Shown here: piece by piece, positions 8,225-17,627 of the stretch | Layout of the letters: every line of letters starts with the position of its first letter | Numbering within the stretch: the stretch's first letter is position 1 | Origin: Clostridia bacterium | Lineage (GTDB): Bacteria; Bacillota; Clostridia; TANB77; UBA1234 | Reading direction: 5' to 3' | Assembly (NCBI GenBank): GCA_900753975.1 | Contig: CAAEBC010000048.1 | Span: forward strand, 1-22,174 | Length of the DNA: 22,174 bases | The notes under the pieces: generated by a model | What the model was told of the DNA's origin: nothing | What the model saw: the letters and a program-made list of their open reading frames with translations, nothing else | The model's database searches: none | Translations under genes and position numbers: made by a program

Positions 8225-8818
8225 TTATTTTTCCATATAAACAGCTAAGATTTTTGAAGCTTCCGCTCTTGTTAAATTGTTTTGTGGTTTAAAACTTCCA
8301 TCTGGATAACCACCAATTATTCCGTTTGCAACAGCATGGCTAAGCAAAATTTCTGATGCTTCATCTAAAGAATCTGTATCTGAAAATGTCAAATAATCTA
8401 AAACTTTTTGTTCATGTTGTCTCATATTAATGTCACATAAACTCAAAATTTTTATAACGTCTATTCTGTTTATTGGTTGATCAATATTTTCTTTAGTTAT
8501 AGAACCTTTTTCTACAACATTATAATTTTCTGCTACTTTAACATATGCAGCTGCCCAATGATCAAAATCTTTATCTACTTGATTAAAGTCAACCTCTGGC
8601 AAACTTGCTGTAACTATAAGTTTTAAAAATGCTCCTTTTGTAAGAGTATCATTTGGTCTAAAAGTTCCATCTGGATAACCATTAATAACTTGGCTAGATG
8701 TAAGCTTATCAATAAAACCTTTTGCCCAATGATTACTTGCAACATCCGAAAATGCAGCACTTACTACCATTGGAATAGCAAGTATCAAAATAACTATTAA
8801 TGCAATTATTTTTTTCAT
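8225..8818 (-). CDS. Exported stand-alone triple-SLH protein of cassette C
   Basis: This 197-residue protein consists of a signal peptide (about 1-21) and three SLH repeats with nothing else. SLH1 (about 22-70) has FSDV, HWA, NGYPDGTFRPND and LTKGAF. SLH2 (about 80-128) has DHWA and INRIDV but lacks the GYxDGTF loop. SLH3 (about 143-193) has FSD, GYPDGSFKPQN and LTRAEA. In known S-layer proteins three SLH repeats fold into one unit that binds a pyruvylated secondary cell-wall polymer. Such a unit usually anchors a fused cargo, and here there is none. The start follows AGGAGG. The giant gene begins 24 nt after its stop, in the same transcript. I infer that it is a separate wall anchor for that giant protein. 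Confidence 0.92.
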   Translation of the reverse strand: MKKIIALIVILILAIPMVVSAAFSDVASNHWAKGFIDKLTSSQVINGYPDGTFRPNDTLTKGAFLKLIVTASLPEVDFNQVDKDFDHWAAAYVKVAENYNVVEKGSITKENIDQPINRIDVIKILSLCDINMRQHEQKVLDYLTFSDTDSLDEASEILLSHAVANGIIGGYPDGSFKPQNNLTRAEASKILAVYMEK

Positions 8819-8855
8819 ATTATTCCTCCTATACTAAACTTTTCATAAAAATTTT

Positions 8856-8883
8856 ATCATATCTACATTATTTTTTATAGCAA
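8856..8883 (-). promoter_or_regulatory. Promoter of cassette C
   Basis: On the minus strand TTGCTA (8878-8883) is followed after 16 bp by TATGAT (8856-8861). The same boxes and spacing occur before the other two SLH genes. The predicted leader is about 30 nt. Confidence 0.75.
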
Positions 8884-8893
8884 GCTAGTAAAT

Positions 8894-8932
8894 TTAACAT
8901 TTTTGTAATATTCTTGTAACAATAAAGTAATA
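8894..8932 (-). promoter_or_regulatory. Four-repeat operator of cassette C
   Basis: Reading toward the gene, TTAC, TTAC, TTAC and TTAA begin at complement positions 8930, 8919, 8908 and 8897, exactly 11 bp apart. They end 10 bp before the -35 box. The layout matches the direct-repeat sites of OmpR/PhoB-family response regulators such as the Bacillus Pho box (TTAACA-like units every 11 bp). The identity of the regulator is inferred. Confidence 0.7.
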
Positions 8933-8933
8933 T

Positions 8934-8962
8934 AAAAAGCTCCCAAATTAAGGGAGCTTTTT
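8934..8962 (-). terminator. Terminator of surface cassette B
   Basis: Stem AAAAAGCTCCC with GGGAGCTTTTT (minus strand), 7-nt loop, followed by TAT-rich DNA. It starts 2 nt after the stop of the giant gene at 8965 and ends one base before the cassette C operator. Confidence 0.88.
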
Positions 8963-8964
8963 TA

Positions 8965-11900
8965 TTAATGCGTTCCAGCTGAATCATAATTTTGATTTGT
9001 AGAAATATTTACTTGATAAATAGCAACTGGTGCATAGCCATTTGCAAGTAATGCCGTGCTAGTTGTATTTCCAACAACTGGCGCTTCATCCTTTAAAGAT
9101 ACCTTTGGCAACCTAACACTTGCAACGTATTGATTTGTCATTCCTTCTTCTGACCAAACATTGTCATATTTTAAATATGTAGCATTTCCTGTTTGAGATT
9201 CTATCTTAAATAATAATATTACATAACCGTCTTTATATTGATTAAACTCTGTATTAGACGCATTAGTCGTACCTTTCTTAGCAAATTTAGCATCAGCAGG
9301 TAAAGTATAATCACCATACCAATGACTCACATTTTTTACAATTTCTTCTTGTGAGTTAAAATCAAGCCATTTCTTACCTTCTTCTTTTAGATAATTCATG
9401 TAAGGAAATTTAAATGAACTATTTAGCAATATATTTGTATATGTTCCAATATCTGCATTGACATTATACTTTACTGTCCTATAAAGCAACATTGCTTTTT
9501 GTTTTTCTAACATAAATTCTTGTGTTAGCTTACTTGAATTATTTGTATTTGAAGTTCTCTTAATTGTTATATTACCAAGCTTAGCATAATTTCCTTTTGC
9601 ATCTTTAGAATATACATCTATTTCTTCTCTTACATTTCCATCTTTACTAATGTAATAAAATTTAGGTGTTATCTTTACTTTTTCATTACTAATACCTTTT
9701 GTATTTACACTAAAGAAAATTTTTGTTCCTTTTCTCAAAGCATAGTTGTATGTTTTTTCTGTTCTTTGTGCCTCTTGTGCAATCGGTAAAGTTTTATTAT
9801 TTTTTGCAATAGCTGGTGACTTGTATTCACCCGCAACATCTTTTAGACTTGGTAAAGCTAACATCTTCTTCCATGCATCATCACCTTGAATGTTAGTTAT
9901 AGTAAAATCATAAATTTTTCCTTGTACTGTAATCTTAATTTCATCTGTTGCAATACCAGCTGCCGAATTGTCTTCTTCAAACAAGTTCCAATTCTGATTT
10001 GGTTCTATAGAGCCTTGACTTCCTACAGGTGTAACCCATATATTGCCTACGTATGTAGAGTTATCTTTTACCCAAACTGGTACTGTAAATGTAAATTTCT
10101 CTTTTAAATTTTCAGATACTTCTGCTTTCTTGGTTCTACTAACTAACAAAATATTTTCACCAGCTTTGTAAACCTTACCATCATATTCTACATCCATATC
10201 AAATTTTGCATATTTTTGTAATGCAAAATATTCATTCCAAGTTTTTGATTCTGAGAAAAGTTCACTTTCTACTGGAGTTGAATATCCTCTTTCATTTGCA
10301 AGTTTATGAATGCCTTCGTTAGGTATAGTTATTGTAAATGTTTCATCTAGTTTTACAGTATGATTTTTTTCTGGTACATCGCAAACAACTGGTGTTCCTT
10401 TTCCACTTCCACCTTGGTTACCTGTTGGAATCAATTTATAATAAAATATAACTTTCTGGCTTTCCATTCCATTAATAAACGGTACTGGGTATCCACTATC
10501 TGTCAAAAGAGCCCAGTCTTTATCTTCTGGTTTTACTTTTCTACCGTTCAAATCTATTCTTATTAGTTTATAGTCTGAATCACTATATTTAGGAACAGGC
10601 AGACTTGAATTTACAGAAATTGTCATTGAATTATTACCTATTACTTTATATTTATCCTCTGTTTCCAACATTAGTCTATGTTCTATACTTACGTATTGAT
10701 CGGTGTATCTAAATATTGTATCGCCAGTAGCTGCTGATATAGGTTTGAAACATATATTGTATTTAGTAGTATTAAATGATTGTGCCTTAGCTGTAGTTTC
10801 TGGTAATTCACAAATAGTATTACGTTCTTTTTTTGTAGTTCCAACCTCATACTTTATTAGTTTTTCATCATTATAAGCTTCTTCTGTTGTCCAAGAATCA
10901 TCTGTTGTTTTTTCAGACACATTCATAGTGTTTGGACAAAGTGAATCAAATCCTCTGTAATATGTTTTTAATTCACTTCTTGGAATTTCTTTTTTTTCAA
11001 TTAATTTATCTCCACTATAAATATTTTTGATTTGTGTCCATTTGTTTACATAAGCTCCATATTCATAACTATCGTCATGTGTTTCTGCATTACCACACTC
11101 AAATCCCATAATAACTGGAGATCCATTTTTAGCATCATTTATATATTTTCCCGAAAACTCTGAACCCAAGGTTATATGATAGTCCTCGTTTATCTTCCAA
11201 ACTCCACTATCTGCTTTTATTAGTGTTTCTTTATTTGTTAATGGATTTCTGTATATATGTTTAACATTTCCAATTGCTTCAGTAGGTGCTTTCTTTTCGT
11301 AATAGAACAAAATTACAACTTGTGTAATAGGAGTCTCTCCTGCTTTTGCTTCGTTTATTTCTTTTAGTTTTGCTGTACCTCCATTTGATTCTGGAGCTTG
11401 TCCTGTATATGCATTGGTTGTATAATCAATAGTATATTGATCTTTAAAATCATATCCTTCTTTTGTTAAGTCCACATATGTATATGATTTATTTTTTAGT
11501 GGTAACTTCTCTGCTTCTGTCTTCAAAGTCTTTATTGCCACATTATTTTTAGTGTCTACCGCTTTTACAGTTATTAATAAATCTTGCTTGTAATAAAATA
11601 TAACCGTATGGTCTTTTCCATCAGGAGTAATAGTTACAATCTTATCTGATGTTGGACTTTTATCGTCTACTTTTGTTTCAACATGAACAAAATTTTTATT
11701 GTATTTTTGTACACCATTTTCGTTAAAATCTTTCGGTTCTTCTTCAAGATATACAGTTTCTGGTCCACCTATGTCTGCACCTGTTTCTTTGCTCTTATAA
11801 TAAACTGTAACTTTTTCTTGTTTATTTTCCTTATACCAAAATATGATTTCATGATCTTTGTCGTCTTTCGGTATATCTACATATGTTTTATCTGGATTTT

Positions 11901-12909
11901 TTGGTACAGGAATTGGCTTAACTTCTTCTACACCTTTATACTCATAATTTGGAACATCTTTCTTTTCATTACGTCCTACAACACCTGGCTCTGGTGGAAG
12001 GATGTCTTTATTAGTATCTTCATCTTTATAATAAATTGTAGTTGAAGGTCCTTTTTTATACCATAGTGTAACATATAAATTATTTTCGTCTGTAGATATT
12101 GTTGTCGCTGCAGTATCTGGGCTAGTTTTTGCATTAGCATTACTTCCAACACTAATACCAACATATTTATACTCATCATTCAAAATATCTTTATAGTCTT
12201 CTGCAACAACTTTTGTAGATGTTCCAATTTTGAAAACTGGTTCATCAGAAAAATCTTCAAAAGTTGTTCTTTTAATTAATTTACCTGTTGCTAAATCTTT
12301 ATGAAGTATTACTGGTAGGTAATATACACCTTCACTTATGTCCATTGCTTCACTTCCAAGCTCCGGCATAACAATTTTCCACAAAGCACCAGAATAACCA
12401 CTCCAATTAATATAACCCTTACTTGAAGCTTCGCGAAGTGTTAATCGTCCTTTTGGTTTTGTATACATTATCATAACTTCTGCAGTTATTCTAAATTTGC
12501 TCTTTCCTTCATTTATAACATCACTTGGTTTTAAGTTTTTCTTGCTCAATAATAGCTTGAATAACTCATCCCCTACCTCTACCTTAGGATTAGATACACC
12601 CCAATATTTATTAATTTTTCCATCTTTGCTGCTCCAGTTAATCCACTTTACGGTATTTCCAAGAAAACCTTTTGTATCATCAACCGAAAAAGTAGGCATG
12701 TTTCCGCCTTCTAATTGTTCTAATGTATATTTTGTACCTGTATTTTTGCAACTAATATAGTAACTACTACTACTTGAACCTGTATCACTGCCTTTTGAAC
12801 CACTTCCAGGAGCAGTTTTCATGTCTGGCCAGTTTTTTGCACAAGCAATACTAGAAAACTGCGATAATATAAGAACACACATAATCAAAAATCTACTAAC
12901 TTTTTTCAT
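8965..12909 (-). CDS. Giant secreted MucBP-repeat protein of cassette B
   Basis: This exported 1314-residue protein is a paralogue of the giant proteins of cassettes A and C. A signal peptide (1-24, ending IACA) is followed by a Ser/Gly linker (34-49) and an N-terminal domain (about 50-230) that shares a W-x(n)-DGKI and an FRITAEV-type segment with its paralogues. MucBP-like repeats then follow (about 235-285, 290-360, 364-441, 444-538), with strands such as VTLWYK, IIFWYK and VIFYYK. A less regular middle (540-835) follows, then the conserved C-terminal domain (about 835-1314) with YDFTITN (1000-1006), GTKIFFSVNTKG (1061-1072), HWYGDY (1196-1201) and the final residues YDSAGTH. There is no SLH, LPXTG or C-terminal helix. 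GGAGG precedes the ATG, which lies 23 nt behind the SLH gene. An adhesin or surface-fibre role is inferred. Confidence 0.85.
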   Translation of the reverse strand: MKKVSRFLIMCVLILSQFSSIACAKNWPDMKTAPGSGSKGSDTGSSSSSYYISCKNTGTKYTLEQLEGGNMPTFSVDDTKGFLGNTVKWINWSSKDGKINKYWGVSNPKVEVGDELFKLLLSKKNLKPSDVINEGKSKFRITAEVMIMYTKPKGRLTLREASSKGYINWSGYSGALWKIVMPELGSEAMDISEGVYYLPVILHKDLATGKLIKRTTFEDFSDEPVFKIGTSTKVVAEDYKDILNDEYKYVGISVGSNANAKTSPDTAATTISTDENNLYVTLWYKKGPSTTIYYKDEDTNKDILPPEPGVVGRNEKKDVPNYEYKGVEEVKPIPVPKNPDKTYVDIPKDDKDHEIIFWYKENKQEKVTVYYKSKETGADIGGPETVYLEEEPKDFNENGVQKYNKNFVHVETKVDDKSPTSDKIVTITPDGKDHTVIFYYKQDLLITVKAVDTKNNVAIKTLKTEAEKLPLKNKSYTYVDLTKEGYDFKDQYTIDYTTNAYTGQAPESNGGTAKLKEINEAKAGETPITQVVILFYYEKKAPTEAIGNVKHIYRNPLTNKETLIKADSGVWKINEDYHITLGSEFSGKYINDAKNGSPVIMGFECGNAETHDDSYEYGAYVNKWTQIKNIYSGDKLIEKKEIPRSELKTYYRGFDSLCPNTMNVSEKTTDDSWTTEEAYNDEKLIKYEVGTTKKERNTICELPETTAKAQSFNTTKYNICFKPISAATGDTIFRYTDQYVSIEHRLMLETEDKYKVIGNNSMTISVNSSLPVPKYSDSDYKLIRIDLNGRKVKPEDKDWALLTDSGYPVPFINGMESQKVIFYYKLIPTGNQGGSGKGTPVVCDVPEKNHTVKLDETFTITIPNEGIHKLANERGYSTPVESELFSESKTWNEYFALQKYAKFDMDVEYDGKVYKAGENILLVSRTKKAEVSENLKEKFTFTVPVWVKDNSTYVGNIWVTPVGSQGSIEPNQNWNLFEEDNSAAGIATDEIKITVQGKIYDFTITNIQGDDAWKKMLALPSLKDVAGEYKSPAIAKNNKTLPIAQEAQRTEKTYNYALRKGTKIFFSVNTKGISNEKVKITPKFYYISKDGNVREEIDVYSKDAKGNYAKLGNITIKRTSNTNNSSKLTQEFMLEKQKAMLLYRTVKYNVNADIGTYTNILLNSSFKFPYMNYLKEEGKKWLDFNSQEEIVKNVSHWYGDYTLPADAKFAKKGTTNASNTEFNQYKDGYVILLFKIESQTGNATYLKYDNVWSEEGMTNQYVASVRLPKVSLKDEAPVVGNTTSTALLANGYAPVAIYQVNISTNQNYDSAGTH

Positions 12910-12932
12910 TTTAACCCTCCGTTTCTATGCTA

Positions 12933-13526
12933 TTATTTTTCCATATATATTGCTAAAATTTTTGAAGCTTCTGCTCTTGTCAAATTATTGTTTGCTTTAA
13001 AAGTTCCATCTGGATAACCACCAATATAACCTTTAACATTAGCATGGCTTAATAAAATTTTTTCTTTTGCACTTAAGTCTTCTATATCATTAAATGGAAT
13101 AACTGCTTGTGTTTTTTGTTTGTTACTTCTTATATCAATATCGCATAAACTTAAAATTTTTATAACATCTATTCTACTTATTGGTTCGTCAATATTTTCT
13201 TTTGTTATAGTACCTTTTTCTATAACTCCACGATTTTCTGCTACTTTAACATATATTGCTGCCCAATGATCAAAGTCTTTTGGTCCGTAACTAAAATCCA
13301 CATCTGGTAAACTTGCTGTAACTATAAGTTTTAAAAATGCTCCCTTGGTAAGTGTGTCACTTGGTCTAAATGTTCCATCTGGATAACCGTTGATAATCTT
13401 ACTAGCGGTAAGTTTTTCAATATATCCTTTTGCCCAATGCTCTTCTGCAACATCAGAAAATGCGGCATTTACCACCATTGGAATCGCAAGTATTAAAGCA
13501 ACTAATAATGCAACTATTTTTTTCAT
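12933..13526 (-). CDS. Exported stand-alone triple-SLH protein of cassette B
   Basis: This 197-residue protein has the same length and layout as the cassette C SLH protein: a signal peptide, then SLH1 (HWAKGYIEKL, NGYPDGTFRPSD, LTKGAF), SLH2 (DHWAA, ISRIDV, without the GYxDGTF loop) and SLH3 (GYPDGTFKANN, LTRAEA). I place the start at the ATG 13524-13526, preceded at 6 nt by GGGGG. A longer frame reaches 13568, but that start would fall inside the -10 box (13564-13569), so the transcript would not contain it. It is the first gene of cassette B and lies 23 nt before its giant partner. Binding to a secondary cell-wall polymer is known for the family; holding the giant protein is inference. Confidence 0.92.
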   Translation of the reverse strand: MKKIVALLVALILAIPMVVNAAFSDVAEEHWAKGYIEKLTASKIINGYPDGTFRPSDTLTKGAFLKLIVTASLPDVDFSYGPKDFDHWAAIYVKVAENRGVIEKGTITKENIDEPISRIDVIKILSLCDIDIRSNKQKTQAVIPFNDIEDLSAKEKILLSHANVKGYIGGYPDGTFKANNNLTRAEASKILAIYMEK

Positions 13527-13563
13527 ACTACTACCCCCTATATTAATTTTCAAAAAAAATTTT

Positions 13564-13591
13564 ATCATACTGACATTATTTTTTATAGCAA
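13564..13591 (-). promoter_or_regulatory. Promoter of cassette B
   Basis: TTGCTA (13586-13591 in complement), 16 bp, TATGAT (13564-13569). The transcript would begin near 13557, about 31 nt before the ATG at 13526, which excludes the longer upstream start. Confidence 0.75.
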
Positions 13592-13601
13592 GCAGATAAA
13601 T

Positions 13602-13640
13602 TTAATATTATTGTAATATTTGCGTAACATAAATGTAACA
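13602..13640 (-). promoter_or_regulatory. Four-repeat operator of cassette B
   Basis: TTAC, TTAC, TTAC and TTAA begin at complement positions 13638, 13627, 13616 and 13605, exactly 11 bp apart and 10 bp from the -35 box. Spacing and order are identical to the other two cassettes. It directly adjoins the terminator of cassette A. Confidence 0.72.
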
Positions 13641-13642
13641 AA

Positions 13643-13670
13643 AAAAAACTCCCTCGAAAGGGAGTTTTTT
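13643..13670 (-). terminator. Terminator of surface cassette A
   Basis: On the minus strand CTCCCT-TTCG-AGGGAG, flanked by six A and six or more T, makes a 12-bp stem with a stable TTCG tetraloop and a long U tract. It begins 3 nt after the stop codon of the giant gene of cassette A. Confidence 0.95.
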
Positions 13671-13673
13671 GTT

Positions 13674-16600
13674 TTAGTGTGTTCCTGTTGTATCATAATT
13701 TTGTGTTACCGAAATATTTGATTGATAAATTATAACAGGACCATAATTTGCATTTATTATATAACTAATGTCTATTGATTTTGGTGAAGCTTTTGCAGAT
13801 ATCTTTGGCAAATCTACTCTTGTTTTGATATCTTCTTTTTTCCATTGATTACTATCATATAAAAGATAATCTGTTCCATTTTGTAATGTTGAATTTATCT
13901 TAAATGTAATCAATATATAACCATCATTGTAATTCTTAAACATATTTACCGCTTGTGCCTCGCTTGTAACAGCAGGTGCAAATTGTGCATCACCTGGTAT
14001 CATGTAATCTCCATACCAATGACTTACAGCTTTATATATAGTATTTTCGTCTTCTTTGCCTTTCCATTTCTTGCCTGCTCCAAATGCATCTTTTTCTTCA
14101 ATTTTTAAATAATTTAGATATGGAAATTTAAATGCATTTCCTAGTTTTATTAATTGATACGCTCCTATTGATGAAGTTGTATCAAACTTTATACCTGAAT
14201 ATAAATTTTTGGCTTTTAGTTTTTCTTGTCCAAATTCTTTTGTCATTTTATTTGGATTTGAAGTTGTTGAAGTTCTATTTCCATTTAGTTTTACATATTT
14301 ACCAGCAGCATTTTTTACAAATGCATCTACTTCAACAAGCTTAGTATTATCTTTTGCTATGTAATAATATTTTGGAACAATCTTAATCTCGCTATTGGCA
14401 ATACCCTTTGTATTAACACTAAAATATACCTTAGTGCCTTTCTTTATAGCTGAGTTATATTTTTTAGCTTCATTACTCTTCTTTTGATTTTCTTGTCCAA
14501 CTGGTAGTCTATCTGCTTTATATTCATTATTAATATTATCTGTTGGTAAGCTCAATATTTTCTTCCACATATCATCGCCTTGAATATTTGTAACTGTAAA
14601 GTCATATATCTTACCAATCAATTTAATATTATCAGAATCTATCGCACAACCAGCAGCTGATTTAGTTACTATGTTAAATTTTGCTCTATCTGCTACACCA
14701 CTGTTATTTCCTGTTGGAATAACTTTTGCATTTATATCGTAACTCTTATTATCTTCATTCCAAACTGGAACTGTAAATTCATATTTTGTACCAAAATTAC
14801 TCTTATCTTTTGAAGTAGCTTTTTGATCTCTTGTTTCCAAATCTATTTGTGTACCAGCTTTATATACTTGTCCGTTGTATTCTACTGCCATATTAAATGT
14901 AACTGTTTTCTTTGATGCAAAATATAAGTTCCAAGGTTGCATTGGCGTCCAAAAATAGTTAGGATCTGGAACAGAATATCCTTGCTGCCAAGCTTCTTCA
15001 TGTTTTCCTGAATTTGGAATTGTTATGTTAAATTTTTCGTCTAATACACATGTATCTTTGTCTACTGTAACCTCACAAACAACAGGTGTTCCTTTACCAG
15101 TATTATTATCCGAATCAGGAGATAATTTGTAATAAAATTCTATATCTTGTGATGCTTGACCTTCCAATAGCTTAACTGTATAACCGCTATCATTTAATAA
15201 AGCTCCTCTTTCTCCGCCTTTTACCCAAACACCATTTAGCTTTATTGCAATAAGCTTATAATCACTATCTCCATATCTAGGAGCGAAATAACTTCCAGTT
15301 CCAGCATCAGTAGAAATTTTATCTGTATATCCTCCTAAACTTTCTGTATCAGTCATACTTGTTTTTGCAAGCCAATGTTTAACATTTAACTTTTGATCTG
15401 TGTAAAATATCTGTCCTGTGTGTTCAGATTGATGCTGTGTTATTACTGTAGTAGAAGACGAAGTTGGTGTATAGCGATATTGACTTATTATGGAACTACT
15501 TTCTTCGTCAATCTTATTGCCATCTTTATCTGTGTACCAAACCAAAACATTATTATATCTGTACATCAAATGTCCACCATCTAATTTACAGTTCGAACGT
15601 ATTGTCCATTCGTCATAATCTATAACGTAATTTTCAATTGTCTTTTTAACAGTTGTTTCATTACCATCATCATCGTACTGTGGTGTTGAATATTTTTTAG
15701 GACTTTCTTTTCCTTCATCTTTCTTAAGAATATAATATTCTTCTTCTATTTCCCAATGTCCAACAACAGTAGTAGTACCATCACTCCAACCAATTGTTTT
15801 TTGCTCACCTGTCAGTGGATCAATATATATATGCTCAATCTCTCCTTTTGCATCTTTATTTTCTTCCTCGGCTTTTTCACAATTGTAATGGAAAACTATT
15901 TCTACGTATCTTATTTTTGAATTTGCAGGAATGTATATTTGAGCTGTTGTATCAGAAAATTGTGTGCCTCCTGCCGGATAAGATATAGGAATCTCAGAAG
16001 TAACTTTTGTGTAATGTTTATATGTATGATTTGTAAATTCTCCTTTGCTTTCTGAGTGATTTACTGGTTGGTCTTTTTTTATTGGTATTGTTATTGTGCT
16101 GGAACTTAATATATCTTTTCCACAATTATTTGAATCGCAAACATGATATACATTAATTATAAGATTTTCAGGCACACGTTCATACCAAAATATAATTTTA
16201 TATGAACTTTCTCCATCACCTGTTACACTTGCTGATGTACTTGTGCTTGTATTTAATAGTTCAGTCTCTTTATATGTTTCTACATTTATGTATTTAAACT
16301 TTCCGTATCCTGCTTTTTCTAATTCTTCTGGTGTTTTATAATTTGCTGTAACAGTTTGATCTTTTGATATTGGCTCAGGAGGTAAACTTGTAATCAAACT
16401 ACCTGGCTTTTCCATGTAATAAACTGTAACAGTATTTCCTGCATCGTATATGTATATAATTGTATGACGTTGATTGTCTGCCGGAATATCTTCTTCTGGT
16501 GATCCAGGTCCGTCATCTTTTTTAGTTTCTTTGTATTTATATTTTGTTTCGTCGACTAGATAATCATCTTTTGAAAAATGATGCGTTGTTTCGCCATCTT

Positions 16601-17624
16601 TATATATATAATCTCTAGGTCCTGCTATAATATCATTTTTTGTTGTAATCCAAATTTGTGTAACAACTGTCTTTGTTGGTGGAAATGTATTGCCACCCAT
16701 AATCCAGTCAAATCCACCTTTTAATTTACCATTTTTTAAGTATTGTGCATATTGTTCATCATCTTCATAAATTTCTCCAAAAATTGTTTTCCAATAATCT
16801 CTTATTGTTGAACCATATTTATACCCTGATGACCTATCGTTAACATAATTTAGTTCGTCATATGTAAGTAATGACCATCCATTTACACTTGTTTCAATAT
16901 CCATTCCATCTTCATGATAAGAAACTTCTACCGGTGTCCTAACAGCTAATTTAACTTCTTGCTTTATAGCCCACTGAAGCGTTCCGTTTTGTATGTTTTC
17001 AAGGATTTTCATTGTTTCAGTATCGCCATTTGCTTGTGCCTGTTTATATGCTAGCTCCCACAAAACTTTTTTATCATTATCGCCCGCACCTGAATCCGCT
17101 GCATATATTTTCCCTTGATTATTTGCAAGCCAATTGACAACATGTCTATTCTCACCAGTGTAATTTTTTGCAGATGTTGCTTTATCCTCAAAGAGTTGAC
17201 CATCACTTATAACTTTATTCATTGTCGTCGTAGGAGAATTGCAACCGATATATACATCTTCTGTATACCCTCTATTTTCTTTAGATATGGTATTAGATGC
17301 TGGAACTCCTTCACGGGTAAGCTTTAAATTACCATCTTCATCCAATACTCCATTAGCAGCATGTGTTATTAGGTATCTTGTAGGATCCAACGTCTTTGTT
17401 TCACCATTTGAATCTATATACGCTAACGTATATGTTGTACAAGTTACACTTTGAGTAGCCCATCCTTTTTCACCAGCAGTAGAATGTGGCTTATTTCCGC
17501 CGTTGCCATTATTAGTAGTAAAGTTAGTATCATCGATGGCAAAAACATTTCCAAATAAATTAGCTAAGCAAAGTATTCCTATTATTAATAACTTCAAAGT
17601 ACTATTGTTTTTATATTTTGTCAT
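13674..17624 (-). CDS. Giant secreted MucBP-repeat protein of cassette A
   Basis: This is a 1316-residue exported protein. I start it at ATG 17622-17624, which lies 8 nt after AGGAGG. A TTG one codon earlier directly abuts the SLH stop codon and is a weaker alternative. Signal peptide is about 1-29 (ends VFA). The N-terminal domain (about 45-320) shares NRHVVNW, GKIYA and an ENIQNGTLQW...EV segment with cassette C. MucBP-like repeats (about 322-395, 397-482, 487-582) and a variable middle (590-840) follow. The conserved C-terminal domain (844-1316) has YDFTVTNIQGDD (1007-1018), GTKVYFSVNTKG (1063-1074), HWYGDY (1202-1207) and the end YDTTGTH. There is no SLH, LPXTG or membrane anchor. It is translated immediately after its SLH partner, so the two are probably made in linked amounts. 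Function as adhesin or surface layer is inferred. Confidence 0.85.
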   Translation of the reverse strand: MTKYKNNSTLKLLIIGILCLANLFGNVFAIDDTNFTTNNGNGGNKPHSTAGEKGWATQSVTCTTYTLAYIDSNGETKTLDPTRYLITHAANGVLDEDGNLKLTREGVPASNTISKENRGYTEDVYIGCNSPTTTMNKVISDGQLFEDKATSAKNYTGENRHVVNWLANNQGKIYAADSGAGDNDKKVLWELAYKQAQANGDTETMKILENIQNGTLQWAIKQEVKLAVRTPVEVSYHEDGMDIETSVNGWSLLTYDELNYVNDRSSGYKYGSTIRDYWKTIFGEIYEDDEQYAQYLKNGKLKGGFDWIMGGNTFPPTKTVVTQIWITTKNDIIAGPRDYIYKDGETTHHFSKDDYLVDETKYKYKETKKDDGPGSPEEDIPADNQRHTIIYIYDAGNTVTVYYMEKPGSLITSLPPEPISKDQTVTANYKTPEELEKAGYGKFKYINVETYKETELLNTSTSTSASVTGDGESSYKIIFWYERVPENLIINVYHVCDSNNCGKDILSSSTITIPIKKDQPVNHSESKGEFTNHTYKHYTKVTSEIPISYPAGGTQFSDTTAQIYIPANSKIRYVEIVFHYNCEKAEEENKDAKGEIEHIYIDPLTGEQKTIGWSDGTTTVVGHWEIEEEYYILKKDEGKESPKKYSTPQYDDDGNETTVKKTIENYVIDYDEWTIRSNCKLDGGHLMYRYNNVLVWYTDKDGNKIDEESSSIISQYRYTPTSSSTTVITQHQSEHTGQIFYTDQKLNVKHWLAKTSMTDTESLGGYTDKISTDAGTGSYFAPRYGDSDYKLIAIKLNGVWVKGGERGALLNDSGYTVKLLEGQASQDIEFYYKLSPDSDNNTGKGTPVVCEVTVDKDTCVLDEKFNITIPNSGKHEEAWQQGYSVPDPNYFWTPMQPWNLYFASKKTVTFNMAVEYNGQVYKAGTQIDLETRDQKATSKDKSNFGTKYEFTVPVWNEDNKSYDINAKVIPTGNNSGVADRAKFNIVTKSAAGCAIDSDNIKLIGKIYDFTVTNIQGDDMWKKILSLPTDNINNEYKADRLPVGQENQKKSNEAKKYNSAIKKGTKVYFSVNTKGIANSEIKIVPKYYYIAKDNTKLVEVDAFVKNAAGKYVKLNGNRTSTTSNPNKMTKEFGQEKLKAKNLYSGIKFDTTSSIGAYQLIKLGNAFKFPYLNYLKIEEKDAFGAGKKWKGKEDENTIYKAVSHWYGDYMIPGDAQFAPAVTSEAQAVNMFKNYNDGYILITFKINSTLQNGTDYLLYDSNQWKKEDIKTRVDLPKISAKASPKSIDISYIINANYGPVIIYQSNISVTQNYDTTGTH

Positions 17625-17627
17625 CAA

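Noticed and set aside
9886..12760. Several plus-strand open frames inside the giant genes
   Set aside because: They are antisense to long, clearly coding minus-strand genes and rich in Phe, Ile and Cys from reversed codons, and I found no convincing ribosome binding sites or family similarity.
13527..13568. Longer N-terminus for the cassette B SLH protein starting at 13568
   Set aside because: That ATG lies within the predicted -10 box, has no ribosome binding site, and would put 14 extra residues before a good signal peptide. The ATG at 13526 has GGGGG at 6 nt.
4406..17624. LPXTG-type sorting signal or lipobox in the giant proteins
   Set aside because: The C-termini end in GTH without an LPXTG-like motif, hydrophobic helix or basic tail. 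The signal peptides have AxA-type cleavage sites; the Cys in SSIACA of cassette B lacks a proper lipobox.
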